Position numbers and translations under genes: made by a program. 64,000 nt of DNA from Ascaphus truei. Taxonomy: Eukaryota; Chordata; Amphibia; Anura; Ascaphidae. The stretch covers positions 75,691,691 to 75,755,690 of the forward strand of contig CM071570.1 of assembly GCA_036426205.1 (NCBI GenBank), written 5' to 3'. Below the pieces are notes generated by a model that ran no database searches, was not told the DNA's origin, and saw nothing but the letters and a program-made list of their open reading frames with translations. Shown here piece after piece: positions 11,759-23,418 of the stretch. Position 1 is the first letter of the stretch. The number at the start of each line of letters is the position of its first letter.

Positions 11759-11912
11759 ATTCCATGGCGTAACCACCAGATTATAATATTGGCATTCCGA
11801 AGCTGTCTCATTGTGCTATTAGAGTTATTGTATTATTTAAGAAATAATCCCCTTAGAACAGGGCATTACTGGCCAATAATGCCCTGGCTAAAAGAGTTGA
11901 AGGTCCAAGGCG
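11759..11912 (+). repeat. right direct repeat (154 bp)
   Basis: Second copy of the 10994-11148 segment. It continues without interruption into the complete foldback element. Confidence 0.85.
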
Positions 11913-13010
11913 AAGCCGAGGCATTTTAACCCAGCCAGGGCATTATTGGCCAGTAATGTCCTGTTCTGAGGGGATTATTACTACTATAGGCTAAATGTAG
12001 TTTTTTTTTTAATTTTCATAAAAAAAGATACATTTTTGTAGTCATTGATTTTTTATCAGTGTATATACCTGTGTAGGAAAAAGTAGTAAAGTAGAAGATG
12101 AGAGGGCTGAGGGGCGAGAGAGAGAGAGGTTTAGGGGGGAAGAGAGGTGTAGGGGAAGAGAGAGGTGAAGTGGGAGGGGAAAGAGAGAAGTGAAGATGGG
12201 GGGAAGAGAGAAGTGGTGGGGGGAGGAGAGAGAAGTGAGGGGTAAGAGGTAGGTGAGAGGGGGTAAGAGGGAGGTGAGGGGGGGAAGAGAGAGGCGAGGG
12301 GGGAGAGGGAGGTGAGGGGAGGAAGAGAGGTGAGGGGGGAAAGAGAGAGGTGAGTGGGGGAAAGAGAGGTGAGGGGGGAAGAGAGAGGAGGAGGAGGGGG
12401 GAAAGAGAAGTGAAGGAGGGGGAAGAGAGAAGTGGTCGTGGGGGGAGAGAGGTGAGGGATAAGAGGGAGGTGATGGGTAAGAGGGAGGTGAGGGAGGGAA
12501 GAGAGGTGGGGGGGAAGAGAGGTGAGCGGGGAGAGAGAGAGGAGGGGGAGAGAGAGAGGTGAGGGGGGGAGAGAGGTGAGGGGGGGGGAGGGGAGGGGAG
12601 GGAGAGAAGTGGGGGGACTGTGATATTAACTACAACTAAATAAAAAGAAATACAAATTACCTTACAGTAGCACTGGCAATAGATGTGGTGGGAAATATTA
12701 CTTTGTTGCAAGCAACAAAGTTACCAGTTGGGATACTCAGCTTCTGACAGCACTAGCAGCTGTGAGAGAGAGAGGGGGGGAGAAGATGCTTGTGCTGCCG
12801 TGATCAGTGAGGAGAGGAGCAGGACTGCTGCAGTTAAGTTTTAAACTTGCCGGTTTTGTCAGCACGAGCCCCTGCATCTCTGCTTTGATGTGAGTTGGCA
12901 AATTGACAAAAATTCCGGGCATTACTGAATGAATAATGCCCGGAATTCTGACCAATCAGAGAGCAGGGATTTCAGTAATGCCTGGAATTTTGCAGCTTTA
13001 GCCTATAATG
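11843..13010 (+). mobile_element. foldback DNA element
   Basis: The left end is a double palindrome. GGGCATTACTGGCCAATAATGCCC is itself an inverted repeat, and the region 11843-11979 as a whole folds back (AATAATCCCC... with ...GGGGATTATT). The right end near 12910-13000 has a related hairpin ending in a GCCCGGAATTC motif and the phrase GACCAATCAGAGAGCAGGGATT. The same left end and right-end phrase recur at 63452-64000, which defines them as one family. The interior holds a long polypurine tract. No transposase is present. Confidence 0.6.
12094..12620 (+). repeat. polypurine (G/A) tract
   Basis: About 530 bp of almost uninterrupted purines in GGGGAGAGAGGTGAGG-type units. The open frames across it (Ser/Pro/Leu-rich on one strand, Gly/Arg/Glu-rich on the other) are artefacts of the repeat. 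Confidence 0.95.
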
Positions 13011-13670
13011 TATGTTAATGTGACTTTTAGTTATGTGTATAATTAATACATACATAATACATACTGGTGTCATACAGATGCAGTGTTATCTAAATTAGTT
13101 TTCGTTGCAAGGAAACTGCTGCCGAATGGAGCCTGACCGCGACCCGATCGCAGCTTCCCTACACCCAAAAGCCAAGTAAGGTTTGCAATTTAGTGCATGT
13201 ATGTGAACTACCACGCGTCATTGATAATTGCAGGGTATGAGCCTGCAGTTGCTCTACTTCAGACGCGCGTGCTCGCACACGGCCATGAGCATTGGCGTGG
13301 CAGATCTGTGAAAATACAAGAAATTCTTATTTTTGCGCTGCGAACCAATCACAGCGTGGCCTGACGCTGTGATGTCAGAGCCATTCCCCCTAGCCAGACG
13401 CGCCACCGCTTGTGCTGTATCAAATAAACGCGCACGCCACGTGCATGTGCAACGCCGGGCGTGCTCCCGCACGTGCACAGGCGCCTACTATATAACAAGC
13501 CTAAATAGGCTGCCCTGAAGGGATTAACGCAGTGGGGGTCCTTGCTTCTGAATGGGGCTCCCGCTGCATCTAAGAGCTGCACAGAGAAATCAGAAAGAAG
13601 CAATCCCTCTCTCTTTTTATCCCCACACAGATCTTACAGTAGATCGTGCTATTATTATAATTTTTAGTAT
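13011..13670. other. GC-rich segment, no gene recognised
   Basis: Contains dispersed CACGCG/GTGCAC-rich inverted blocks (for example near 13262-13280 and 13430-13480) and CAATCACAGCG. It may be a further foldback element, but ends could not be defined. Confidence 0.4.
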
Positions 13671-13675
13671 ATAGG

Positions 13676-13928
13676 TTTGAAGCAGGGGGTCTCCAGAGCT
13701 TAACCAAATTCATTTCAGGTCCGGGACCCCCTGCTTCCTGAGGTACAGGTCATATCAGGTGCCAGTATCTCCTGCAAGTTTAAATGTCCCGCGTAATGGC
13801 CTACGTGACCGGGACATTTAAACTTACAGGAGATACTGGCACCCCATACTGAGGCCTGTATCTTGGGAAGATGTGGGTCCCGGGACCTGAAAGTTATGTG
13901 GTTCAGCTCCGGAGACCCCCAGCTTCAA
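13676..13928. repeat. foldback repeat, ACCCCCTGC family
   Basis: Roughly 250-bp inverted repeat. The left half has GCAGGGGGTCTCC, GGTCCGGGACCCCCTGC, a GTGCCAGTATCTCC block and TTTAAATGTCCC; the right half returns the same blocks in reverse order and orientation. Further copies occur at 18095, 20157, 20526, 46790, 51066 and 59385. Confidence 0.85.
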
Positions 13929-14404
13929 TCCTATGTACTAAAAATAAACTAAACCAAAGCTTCATGACCTTAGTGGCTAACTGCTAAAGTAATTAAGGGG
14001 TTAAACCCTCCTGCCACTCCTCCCCAGGTGGCCTAACCACTCAACCCGCCCCCCTCCTCTAGACTAATGCCCCATATCCCTATCAACCAAATGTGGATAA
14101 TAGTGGGTTTTGGCATTAAACAAAATAAAATACACATACAATGCAGTAATTACCCCCAAATTTTAATTAAATACATTTGAAACAAAACCACTGGTTGTCA
14201 CTGTGGATTACTAGACTCTCTCAGCAGAGAGCCTAGATATCCACATTGGCAATCCATATTAATTGATTAAGATTTAAATAGAAAAATACATTTTTATTTT
14301 AAGTACTGTATTGAAAAGAATATGTATTGTTTGTCATATATTTGCATGATTATTTGATATGTGATAAGGAGTATATATTATCATCAGGACTGACAATCTT
14401 CCGC

Positions 14405-14439
14405 AACCCTGAGGAAGAGAGTCTTGAAATGCATAGGGT
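14405..14439 (+). ncRNA. degenerate hammerhead-like motif
   Basis: CTGAGGA at 14409-14415, a weak AGA-GAG-TCT stem II, GAAA at 14426-14429, then ATGCAT palindrome, A, GGG. Helix I is only two or three base pairs. Probably a decayed copy. Confidence 0.3.
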
Positions 14440-16037
14440 CACGGTTTTTGAACTCCCAAGGACCCCGTAGCTGTGTAACAGTCGATACCAGAGAGTGGTG
14501 CTGTTAACGACAGAAGCCGGTTAGAGAAATAGAGGAGATCAAGCCTAGCAGCTGATCAGAGATGCCTGCCACATACATCTCTGCACTGATGACCAGCCGG
14601 GGAGAATCCTATAGAGAAGAGATCCCTACTTACAAGGCGCATGTCCTAGCGACTAATTGTAAGTAGGATTTTAATTTTACACAGCCAGAAAGAGGATCAG
14701 AGGAGATCTTTGAGCTGACATCAAGGGTGCAGCTCACTTTCACTGCCATATATAATATTTTAATATTGTTTTGCACTGCAAAGAGTTTTATTGTATTTCT
14801 ATGTGAATTAGTAAATTGCATCCTCTAAGGAGCTAATTACCAAACCAGTGCAGTTTCACAGCCTATACATTGCTTGTCAGAAGATAATGCACTATTGTTG
14901 CATGAATTGTCTCTTTTTGTCTACCTAACATGTGTTCGGCTTGTTTGGATAAATTCTACACAAATCTTTAGAAGAATTCCTTCAGCAGCAGAGATTTGGA
15001 TGGACAGTCACCAACGGGTTTAGTTGTTATTTAACCCATTTCATTCATGGTTTAAATCCAGGCGCAATATACTGTAGATCTTTTTTTCCCATCAGAAAAA
15101 TACATTAACAATAAAAAAAAATACATTAAATACCCCCCCTTCATTACCTTTGTGGCTAACTGCTAAGGTAATGAAGGGGTTAACCGTCCCCTTACCTCTA
15201 CCCCCGGGAGGCCTAACAATCCTCCCCAGGGGCTAATACCCCATTACCCACTCCCTCTACCCCCAACACACCCAGTATTGGGCAGTAGACCTATTAGCTA
15301 GATCTGGCTTATAGCACTTTAGCCCATTCAAAAGCAATCAATGAGAACCCTATAATAAATAAAAGTAGCACTTATCTGGATGAAGGCTGTTCTCATCCTC
15401 TACCTTAGTGGCGCCAACCTTTAAAACAATATCTACTGACCAGAAACCCCTTAAATACCTTAGCAGGTAGTAACGCTATTGTAATAAAGGGGTTAACTCC
15501 TCCCGCTACCCCCGGGAGGCCTAACCACCCTCCCCAGAGCAACTACCCCCATTCTCCACCCCCTCTATAACCATCACCACACACAGTGATGAGCAATAAC
15601 CCTATTAGACAGATATGCCTAATAAGTTTTTTCCCGATTTTTCAAACATTAAAAAAACACAATAAAATAAAATACAAATGGCAAGACAATAAATCCATTG
15701 ATTGTCACAGGTGTTACCTACTGTATGCCCTCAACGGGGGCACAGATAGCCACATTGACAATTGTGAATGTGTAGAATATGCATTACCGTAAATAGATGC
15801 TGGACTGCACTTTAGTCTGGCATGCAAAGAGTTAAAGTATTTTTCTAAAAGTCTCCTCTTTCTGTAAATCTGGCTCACTTCCTCTTGCAGGTCTTAGGAA
15901 TGGGAGGAGGGAGGATGTGACCTTTAGGGGATTTGACCTGTACTTTAGTGTAGGAATGTACTGTATATCCTTTTATGGTATTTGTATTAACTGCTATGTG
16001 TAATGCTGACGTATACGTCTCCTGAAGCTTTGTCTCT

Positions 16038-16130
16038 CATATATATATATATACTATATATATATTATAATAAATATAATAGATCGATATATATATATAT
16101 ATATAGGATATATATATATATATATAAATA
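16038..16130. repeat. AT microsatellite
   Basis: (TA)n runs with small interruptions, capable of cruciform extrusion. Confidence 0.95.
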
Positions 16131-18094
16131 TCTCAATGTACTGTAATAGCAGATCAGGTGAGTACTCAGCAGCTTGCTTGAGTACAACTCTCCCTGTTGT
16201 ATAAACTTCAACCTTATTAATCCTCAATTCTGATCTAGTTATTTCTACAACACAATCAATGGGCACCCTACTACCCCCATAACCCACCCCTCTACATCCA
16301 ACAACAAACACAGTAATGAAAAATAGCCCTATTTGCCAAATAGCTTTTGCCCATTTGTGATGCATTAAAAAAAACATAGACAAAAAATTAAATACTAAGG
16401 TATTAACTGAAAAGAAATTCACCAGTGGTGGTGTGCTACAAAATGAATTTATTTTCAGTTAATACCTTAGTATTTTCTTTTTTGTCTATGTCTGTACTCC
16501 AGTTCACGAATGCACCTCCCTATTACACCCATTTATACACCTTGGCTATTTCACCCATTTATACACCTTGGTCTAATTAGCTAGTAGTTGAAGTTGATCA
16601 TTAGTCTCCCCTATTCACTTTTTCTATTAAAAAAAAACACAATTAAATAAAATACACATTGCAATACAATAAAAACAAACGCTATCCATTAAATCCATTG
16701 ATTGTCACTGTGGTTACCTATGCCCTCAACGGGAGCACAGATAGCCACATTGGCAATCAATAGTTACCCTATAGTCAATAAATTTGTTTCATACACTTGC
16801 CGGGATGAAGGCTCATCCTCTTCATCCAACTGTGGCACCAATCTACTCTTGACCTACGAAGTATAATCCTCAACTTGACCCAAATCAATAGTCCTCACTG
16901 GACCTGAAACAATGATCCGCAGTTGACCCGAAGCAATGATCCTCAGCTTGCATTAAAATTAAACAAACCCACAAACAGAAAAAAATCATCAATGCCCAAT
17001 GGCAAAAAAATAAACACAAAAAAAAACAATCAGGAAAAATTAAATACAATAACCATGAAAAATAATCATTGGGCAAATGCTTGTTTTCAAGGGGCAGATC
17101 AGGATGATTGCTCTGATTTAGCGGTCGGTCTGATGGAAACAGAAGTGGAGCTCCCTCCACTTGCGTTTTTTGTATACTAGAACCAGCAGGAAGCAATCAC
17201 TTGACGTGGAAGTGCTGGGGTCCGGTGGAACTCTGTTTCAGACTCCCGGCTGTGAAAATGTTAAGTAACTATTTATTCTGAAAACCTCCTAACCATTTCT
17301 GATACATTCTGTATTATACTGAAACTGAGCGATTATAACACTAATGTTAGGAAATATTACAAAAGGCATCAATTATATGTCCCCTGTTTTAATTACACAT
17401 TATTGTGTTTGAAATTGTAGTACAGGCAATACAATTGTCTCATCTACTGTATAAAAGTAACAAAGCTGCCATATTTCAATACATCAAGGTCATAATTGAT
17501 TGTTGTAGTCGAACCTCAGATGTTATCTTGTATAGTTTTAGTAATATCCAGTCTGTGCTTTCATGCAATTTGTGACTTCGTTTTAGTGAATACAGAAATT
17601 ATTTGTTGATACCGATACGACGCTTCTAGATATAAAAACAAAAAACAGGATCTACCAAGTTTTGTTTTCTACCACAAAGGATCTCCTAACTCAGAACAGC
17701 AAAAGCCCAATAATACTATAATGGGTCTATGGGGATCATGCAGTAAGCAGCGGAAAGGCAATTCTCGCCACTTTCCCACCAAAAAAGCCTATCCGTATTC
17801 AGTAAGGGGCGAGAAAGTGGCGAGATTAAAAAAAAACGCCAGTTTGGCTGGCGGTTTTTTTTTTCCCGCCGGTGGCGAGGCAAGAAGGCACTTTCCACCT
17901 AAAAATACAACTTTTTCCGCCACGCTGTATTCTAGTAGAGGCGAGTAGCTAAGCGGAGCTATTCGCCACTCTAGAATGGTGTTTTGCTGGCGGATCAGCC
18001 ACGCAAGAAAAAGTTGGCAAGTTGCTGCTGAGAGGCAGCGGATGAGTGGTGGATCGGCACTTAGAAAAAATTCAGGCCTTTTTCCTGGCTGGGA

Positions 18095-18165
18095 TTGATG
18101 CCGGGGGTCTCCGGAGCTGATACCATTAATATCAGCACCGGACCCCCCCGGCATGCATCCGAGGC
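18095..18165. repeat. short foldback, ACCCCCTGC-family-like
   Basis: GCCGGGGGTCTCCGGAGCTG and CAGCACCGGACCCCCCCGGC form a compact inverted repeat resembling the ends of the longer foldbacks. Confidence 0.55.
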
Positions 18166-18619
18166 AGGAAAATGCATTTAAAGGCCACTTCATTACCTTA
18201 GCGGTTAACCGCTAAGGTAATGAAGAGGTTAAACAGCCGTGCCAGCTTTATTGTGGGTAGCGGAGGTGGGTGAAGGGGGTATTTGGCCCTTGTTGTTTGT
18301 AGGGCTTTGCGGGGGTTCGGGTGCACTTAACCCTTCACGACCGTTGCGGGTATACCGCTACGGTCATGAAGGGGTTAAGGCCTCCCGTACCCACCCGCAA
18401 GCCCTAAACAACCACCATTGGGGCTAATACCCCTTCACCACCCCGCTACCCACAATAAAAAAAATACACACAACAGCCCCACACTAACTAAATATATATA
18501 TATTATATAGGTGTTGTTGGGGTATATATAAATATTATATATATATATATAATATATTTAATATATATATATATATAAATATTTATATTGACACCAAAAA
18601 ACAACTTACCCCCCTAACA

Positions 18620-19222
18620 TACAAAACAGTAATGGGCACAATGACTATTATCCACAAATGGATAATTGTGCAGTTGTCCATTTAAAATACATACAGAACA
18701 ATAAAGACATTAAATACATGTAGCACTCACCCATGTCCGGCTGCCACGATGAAGGCCATCCTCATCTTCACCCTGCCCATGCCCCATCCGCTTCTGCAAA
18801 ACAGACACAAGAATAAAAACATCCAATGTAATGTCCCCTAACCCCTTAATCACCATAGCGGTTATGAACCGCTACAGTCATTAAGGGGTTAACCCACCTT
18901 CACCCACATACCCTCCCCCACTAACCCCCCCACCCCCTGAGGCCTAACCACCCTCACCCACTACCCACAAGGGAGTCCTACCACATACCCTTGGGGCCAA
19001 AACCCCCGTCCCCCCAGCACATACAGTACAATAATGTGCCAAATAACTATTATCCACATAGGGATAATACATTATTTGGCCATTATTAAACACATTAAAT
19101 ACCATAGTAAAATAAAGAAAATTCTACTAACCTCATCAATAAGAAGGCCCCGTCGCCAGCATCATCCTTCGGGTCCGTTGCCAAAATAATAAATAGCCAA
19201 TACATATCAATGCATGTATACA
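18620..19222 (+). repeat. left arm of long inverted repeat
   Basis: Runs from ACAGTAATGGGCACAATGAC through GAAGGCCATCCTCATCTTC and CCGTCGCCAGCATCATCCTT to ATAGCCAATACATATCAATG. The reverse complement of the same sequence occupies 19422-20015. Confidence 0.85.
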
Positions 19223-19421
19223 CTGTAAATGCAATGCTTTAAGTGGCATTTGAGGCTTTAGATTGAATGAGTACATGAGATTTGTTTAGGAAATTGCTTT
19301 TTAATTCATTGAGGATGTTATGCATAAGTGGTGTTGCCATTGCAGGATGGCTTCACCCCTTAATTACCTTTGAGGTTAGTACCCGATAAGGTGATTAAGG
19401 GGTTCATTGGTATGTGAATGG

Positions 19422-20015
19422 CATTGATATGTATTGGCTATTTATTATTTTGGCAATGGACCCCAAGGATGATGCTGGCGACGGGGCTTTCTTATTGATG
19501 AGGTTAGTAGAATTTTCTTTATTTTACTACGGTATTTAATGTGTTTAATAATGGCCAAATAATGTATTATCCCTATGTGGATAATAGTTATTTGGCACAT
19601 TATTGTACTGTATGTGCTGGGGGAACGGAGGTTTTGGCCCCAAGGGTATGTGGTAGGACTCCCTTGTGGGTAGTGGGTGAGGGTGGTTAGGCCTCATGGG
19701 GTGGGGGGGTTAGTGGGGGAGGGTATGTGGGTGATGGTGGGTTAACCCCTTAATGACTGTAGTGGTTCATAACCACTATGGTGATTAAGGGGTTAGGGGA
19801 CATTACATTGGATGTTTTTATTCTTGTGTCTGTTTTGCAGAAGCGGATGGGGCATGGGCAGGATGAAGATGAGGATGGCCTTTATCGTGGCAGCCGCACA
19901 TGGGTGAGTGCTATATGTATTTAATGTCTTTATTGTTCTGTATGTATTTTAAATGGACAACTGCACTATTATTCATTTGTGGATAATAGTAATGTTGCCC
20001 ATTACTGTATTGTAT
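19422..20015 (-). repeat. right arm of long inverted repeat
   Basis: Inverted counterpart of 18620-19222, separated from it by about 200 bp. The arms match closely, with scattered substitutions such as C/T changes in the short hairpins, so the palindrome is not brand new. Confidence 0.85.
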
Positions 20016-20156
20016 GTTGTGTATTGCTGCTATGTTTATTGGGGGCATTTGTCCCCAATAAACATGCGATTATGCATTAACCCCTTCATTGCCTTAGCGG
20101 CTATCCGCTATGGTAATGAAGCAGCATTAATGTATTTTAATAATATTGTGCGGGAG

Positions 20157-20412
20157 CAGGGGGCCCCCTGAGCTGAACCGCATTGATTTGTGGCTCAGAG
20201 ACCCCCTGCTTCCCGAGTTACAGTCCCCGGTTTGGGGCATCGGTTACAGTGTGGACGCCATGTTTATTGCGGGCACGTAGCGTATGGGACGCTATAAACA
20301 TGGCGGCGACACTGCCCATCCGATCACACATACTGGGGCCTGTAACTCGGGAAGCAGGGGGTCCCTGGTCCACAAAGTGATGCGGTTCAGCTCGGGGGAC
20401 CCCCTGCTCACT
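20157..20412. repeat. foldback repeat, ACCCCCTGC family
   Basis: Inverted repeat with GGGGGCCCCCTGAGCTGAAC at one end and GTTCAGCTCGGGGGACCCCC at the other. The centre is GCCATGTTTAT...ATAAACATGGC. Confidence 0.85.
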
Positions 20413-20525
20413 GTACAGTATTATTAAATAAATATTAATGCTACTTCGCTACCATAGCAGATACCCTGTAAGGTAAGGAACGAGTCTTTATTGATATGTG
20501 TGTTTTATTCATAGTGTAGATGTGC

Positions 20526-20768
20526 AGAGGGTCTCCGGAGCTGAACCGCTTTGGTTTTAGGTCCGGGGACCCCCTGCTTCCCGAGATACAGGCCCCTTTA
20601 TGGGGTGCCGGTATCCCTCTGCTTTGTTTACATTCAGCGGTCACGTGATCGGGACCTTTAAATGCAGAGGGATACCGGCACCTCATAAAGGGGCTGTATC
20701 TCAGGAAGCAGGGGGTCCCCGGACCTGAAACCAATGCGGTTCAGCTCCGGAGACCCCCTGCACATGTA
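20526..20768. repeat. foldback repeat, ACCCCCTGC family
   Basis: Well-preserved inverted repeat. GCAGAGGGTCTCCGGAGCTG and CAGCTCCGGAGACCCCCTGC are the ends, with GTCCGGGGACCCCCTGCTTC and TGCCGGTATCCCTCTGC inside, mirrored around TCACGTGA at about 20642-20649. Confidence 0.9.
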
Positions 20769-21068
20769 CACTATGAATAAAAATGGTTTAAAAAATAATT
20801 TTTATTGTGTTGATGTTTGCGCCGAGAGAGCAGCGGATTTCTCTCTGCTGCAAACACAACTCGGCAGGGGACGGCTTCTCGGCAGTTTCTCACCAGGCAG
20901 CTGTCCAGCCACCGGTTACTCGCCATTTCATCAAATGGTGGTGGCGCATTCATTCGCCAGGGATTCGCCCCTTACAGCATACAGCCAGTTTAACATGCCA
21001 AAAACATGGCTAATTGCTAATCTGGCTAATGCATTTTTTCGCTGCTTACTGCATGATGCCCTATGTGT

Positions 21069-22369
21069 CAATGTCGATAAAAACGCGTTTAGACGCAGTG
21101 CTCCGTTTTTGGAGCAGAGCTGCCGCACACTGTATGTAAGAAGTTTCTTACATCTGATGCAGTTTGTTAAACTAACGCCACTTCAGATGTGGAGGAGGGG
21201 GGGCAAATACAAGTGAAAACAATGGTACAGAGAGATGCAGACTGTAATACATCTCATAATCTATGCACCATGTAACTGCTTCCCAACTCCTCCTACTGGC
21301 ATTCCCCAAGATGCAAGCTTGGGCAGACGGGAGAAAATTGATGCAAAATGATTTGATACGTACTGGGTTCCCAAAAAGAGCTTGCTGGGGTTTTGTGTGT
21401 ACTGTCCAATAGATGCAGGTGAAACTTCCCTGGCTTTTCTCATATATTGCCTTGATACATATTCCCCGTCACAACCTTACTTGGGATCCATCCAAACTAG
21501 GTAATGCAGCAATCCCCTCTGCTAAATATAACAAATACATTTGCCTTTTCTTTTTATCATTGTGAGATCCCTTTGCTCTACTTAGCAAGTTAGCAATTTG
21601 CTGAAAATTTGCCTCCCAGGAAATTAATATAGCTGCTGCCATTCACACACACGTTGACACAACAGAGGTTGCCATGGTAACAGTGGCCATTGACCACAAT
21701 CACAGTGAAAACAATAAGAAAATAAAGAAATTGATCAGCACAGTATAAACATAATATCTTCTTTTATGACTCCAGGTTCAGTTTTTTGAGCGTGACTTCT
21801 GCTCTAAGAAACATTTTTATTACTTGAACATTTCTAAATATATAATGGATTCTCACATTATAATCTTCATTATTTTGCTATTTTAATACTAACCACTTAC
21901 GTATTTTTATATTATAGAGCATGGTTGGTCTATAGCCTCGATGCCTTTTATGCATACATGTACTGTAATTCAAATGTATTCAATATTAATAATCTTATAT
22001 TATTCATTGAATCTTGTACAATTACATACAATATTTTTTCTATAATTACAAATGCTGTAAAGTTTTAAATATTTTTTTTTTATCTCTGGTTATGATTACA
22101 TGTAGTTAGAACATACATGCAAACCCTCCCAATATGGGAGTGAGAGTCCCTCCTCCTTCTCACTCCCATGCAACTTCTGATAAAAAGACAATCAGCCCTT
22201 TCACCCAACTCTGAAAAACATGTTTAGTCTATCTTCAAGCAAGAGGTGGCTCCCAGGAGGTAGATTTGTCATGGCAGGTGTGTGGCAAGCAAAATTTGTG
22301 GGGGTGGTGGAAGTGACAAAATAAATATGTTGTTTCTTTGCTTCAATGTACTTGTGCAAAGAGAACATA
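21069..22369. other. no gene recognised
   Basis: Non-coding DNA. No domain-bearing frame, RNA gene or complete mobile element was recognised. Confidence 0.45.
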
Positions 22370-22377
22370 GGTTAAAC

Positions 22378-22660
22378 CAGGGATGCGCAAACTGGGGGGG
22401 GCTGAGGGAGGAATTTTTTTGGGGGTGCGCAGCTCTTTCAGAGGCTACGCTCTCTTCCCGCAGGCATTTCAATTAAATGCCGGGGGAGTAGCGAAGGCCT
22501 TTGTAAATTCCCTTACCTTAGCTCAGATGGCTTCTGGCGACGTGGCATCAAATTATACCGTGTGATTACGTGACGCCGCGTTGCCATGGCAATGTGACAT
22601 CATGTGATGCCAGAATGCCGGAGCCAAGGTAAGGAGGGGGGGCAAGTTTGTATACCCTTG
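22378..22660. mobile_element. hAT-type MITE with 8-bp target duplication
   Basis: The 283-bp element has ends CAGGGATGCGCAAACTGGGG and, inverted, CAAGGGTATACAAACTTGCC. It is flanked on both sides by GGTTAAAC (22370-22377 and 22661-22668), a perfect 8-bp duplication as expected for hAT transposition. There is no coding content. Confidence 0.8.
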
Positions 22661-23335
22661 GGTTAAACAATAAGAAACCTAAAAACTAGTATTTTAAAAC
22701 ATGAAAACATTAAAAATATACAAAAATTATTGATAATCATAAACATCTTAGCATCTATTGCAATACATTTTTGATTTCTATCAATCTAACCCTAAACATT
22801 TGCAATTGTTTGGCAAAGAACACGTTAAAAGTTCAATTAGGCTGGGTCCTAGAGATCAACAACTCCGAAAAAGGGATTTTCAAACTTCAAACCATAAACC
22901 CAGAAGGATTTAATGATCAAATTTGTATAACGCCTTTTTTTAATAAAAAAAAATAAGAAATACTTTTCCTTTAATCATCATTGGAATAATCACACACTTT
23001 ATTAATTCATTCATTTTATATATTACACCTGGCGATTATACTTATTTAACATGTAATCATTTAATCAGATATATATTTAATATCTACTGTACTGATGAAC
23101 ATTATGTTAAAATGTATTAACACATATATGTTTCTAGTTTCACGAATCCACTTTTGTATCACGTATTCTGAATTATAGTCACTCACTTTATTCACATTCG
23201 AACTTCTGTGATTTTGTGTTTCAGTTGATAATTGCACTGTCCAATCAATGAACTGCATGATAATGCTGATTGGATGAAACATCAGCAACATATTACGATC
23301 AGTGTATAAACCAGCAAGCTGGCTAATGGTTAAAG

Positions 23336-23378
23336 TACAGTACCTGAGGAAGTACTGTCTTGTACGAAACGCACTGTG
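23336..23378 (+). ncRNA. degenerate hammerhead-like motif
   Basis: CTGAGGA at 23344-23350, stem II GTAC...GTAC, GAAA at 23366-23369 and CGCACTGTGG. ACAGT (before) and ACTGT (after) could pair as helix I. The U-H cleavage context is not intact, so it is likely a decayed copy. Confidence 0.3.
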
Positions 23379-23418
23379 GCATTTTCTGTTGCGTCATCAT
23401 GTTATGCTATGACAACAC

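Larger units (their letters stand above)
13960..16870. repeat. array of dispersed modular repeats with short hairpins
   Basis: A module of roughly 300 bp recurs. It starts with a short hairpin (CCCCTTCATTACC...GGTAATGAAGGGGTT type), continues with GGGAGGCCTAACCACCCTCCCC, a run of C-rich tokens and an 'aacacacagtaatgggc'-like phrase, then sometimes GATTGTCACTGTGG with ATAGCCACATTGGCAATC and a GGATGAAGGCTCATCCTC segment. Copies or parts are visible near 14005, 15140, 15430, 16220 and 16680, and again at 18.2-20.1 kb. No coding function is seen. Confidence 0.6.
17725..21068. mobile_element. 3.3-kb non-autonomous TIR element with nested foldbacks
   Basis: The left terminus at about 17725-17751 (TATGGGGATCATGCAG then TAAGCAGCG) reappears inverted at about 21041-21068 (CGCTGCTTACTGC then ATGATGCCCTATG). 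The interior has no transposase. It holds a GGCGAGAAAGTGGCGAG-rich subterminal region, an inverted pair of about 590-bp arms, two ACCCCCTGC foldbacks and several short hairpins. A related terminus (ATAGGGGGTCATGTACTAAGC-like) bounds another element at 44.6-47.3 kb. The superfamily is not assigned because target-site duplications are unclear. Confidence 0.6.

Noticed and set aside
12016..12711. 231-codon Ser/Pro/Leu-rich open frame
   Set aside because: It is a translation of the polypurine tract; composition is fully explained by the simple repeat.
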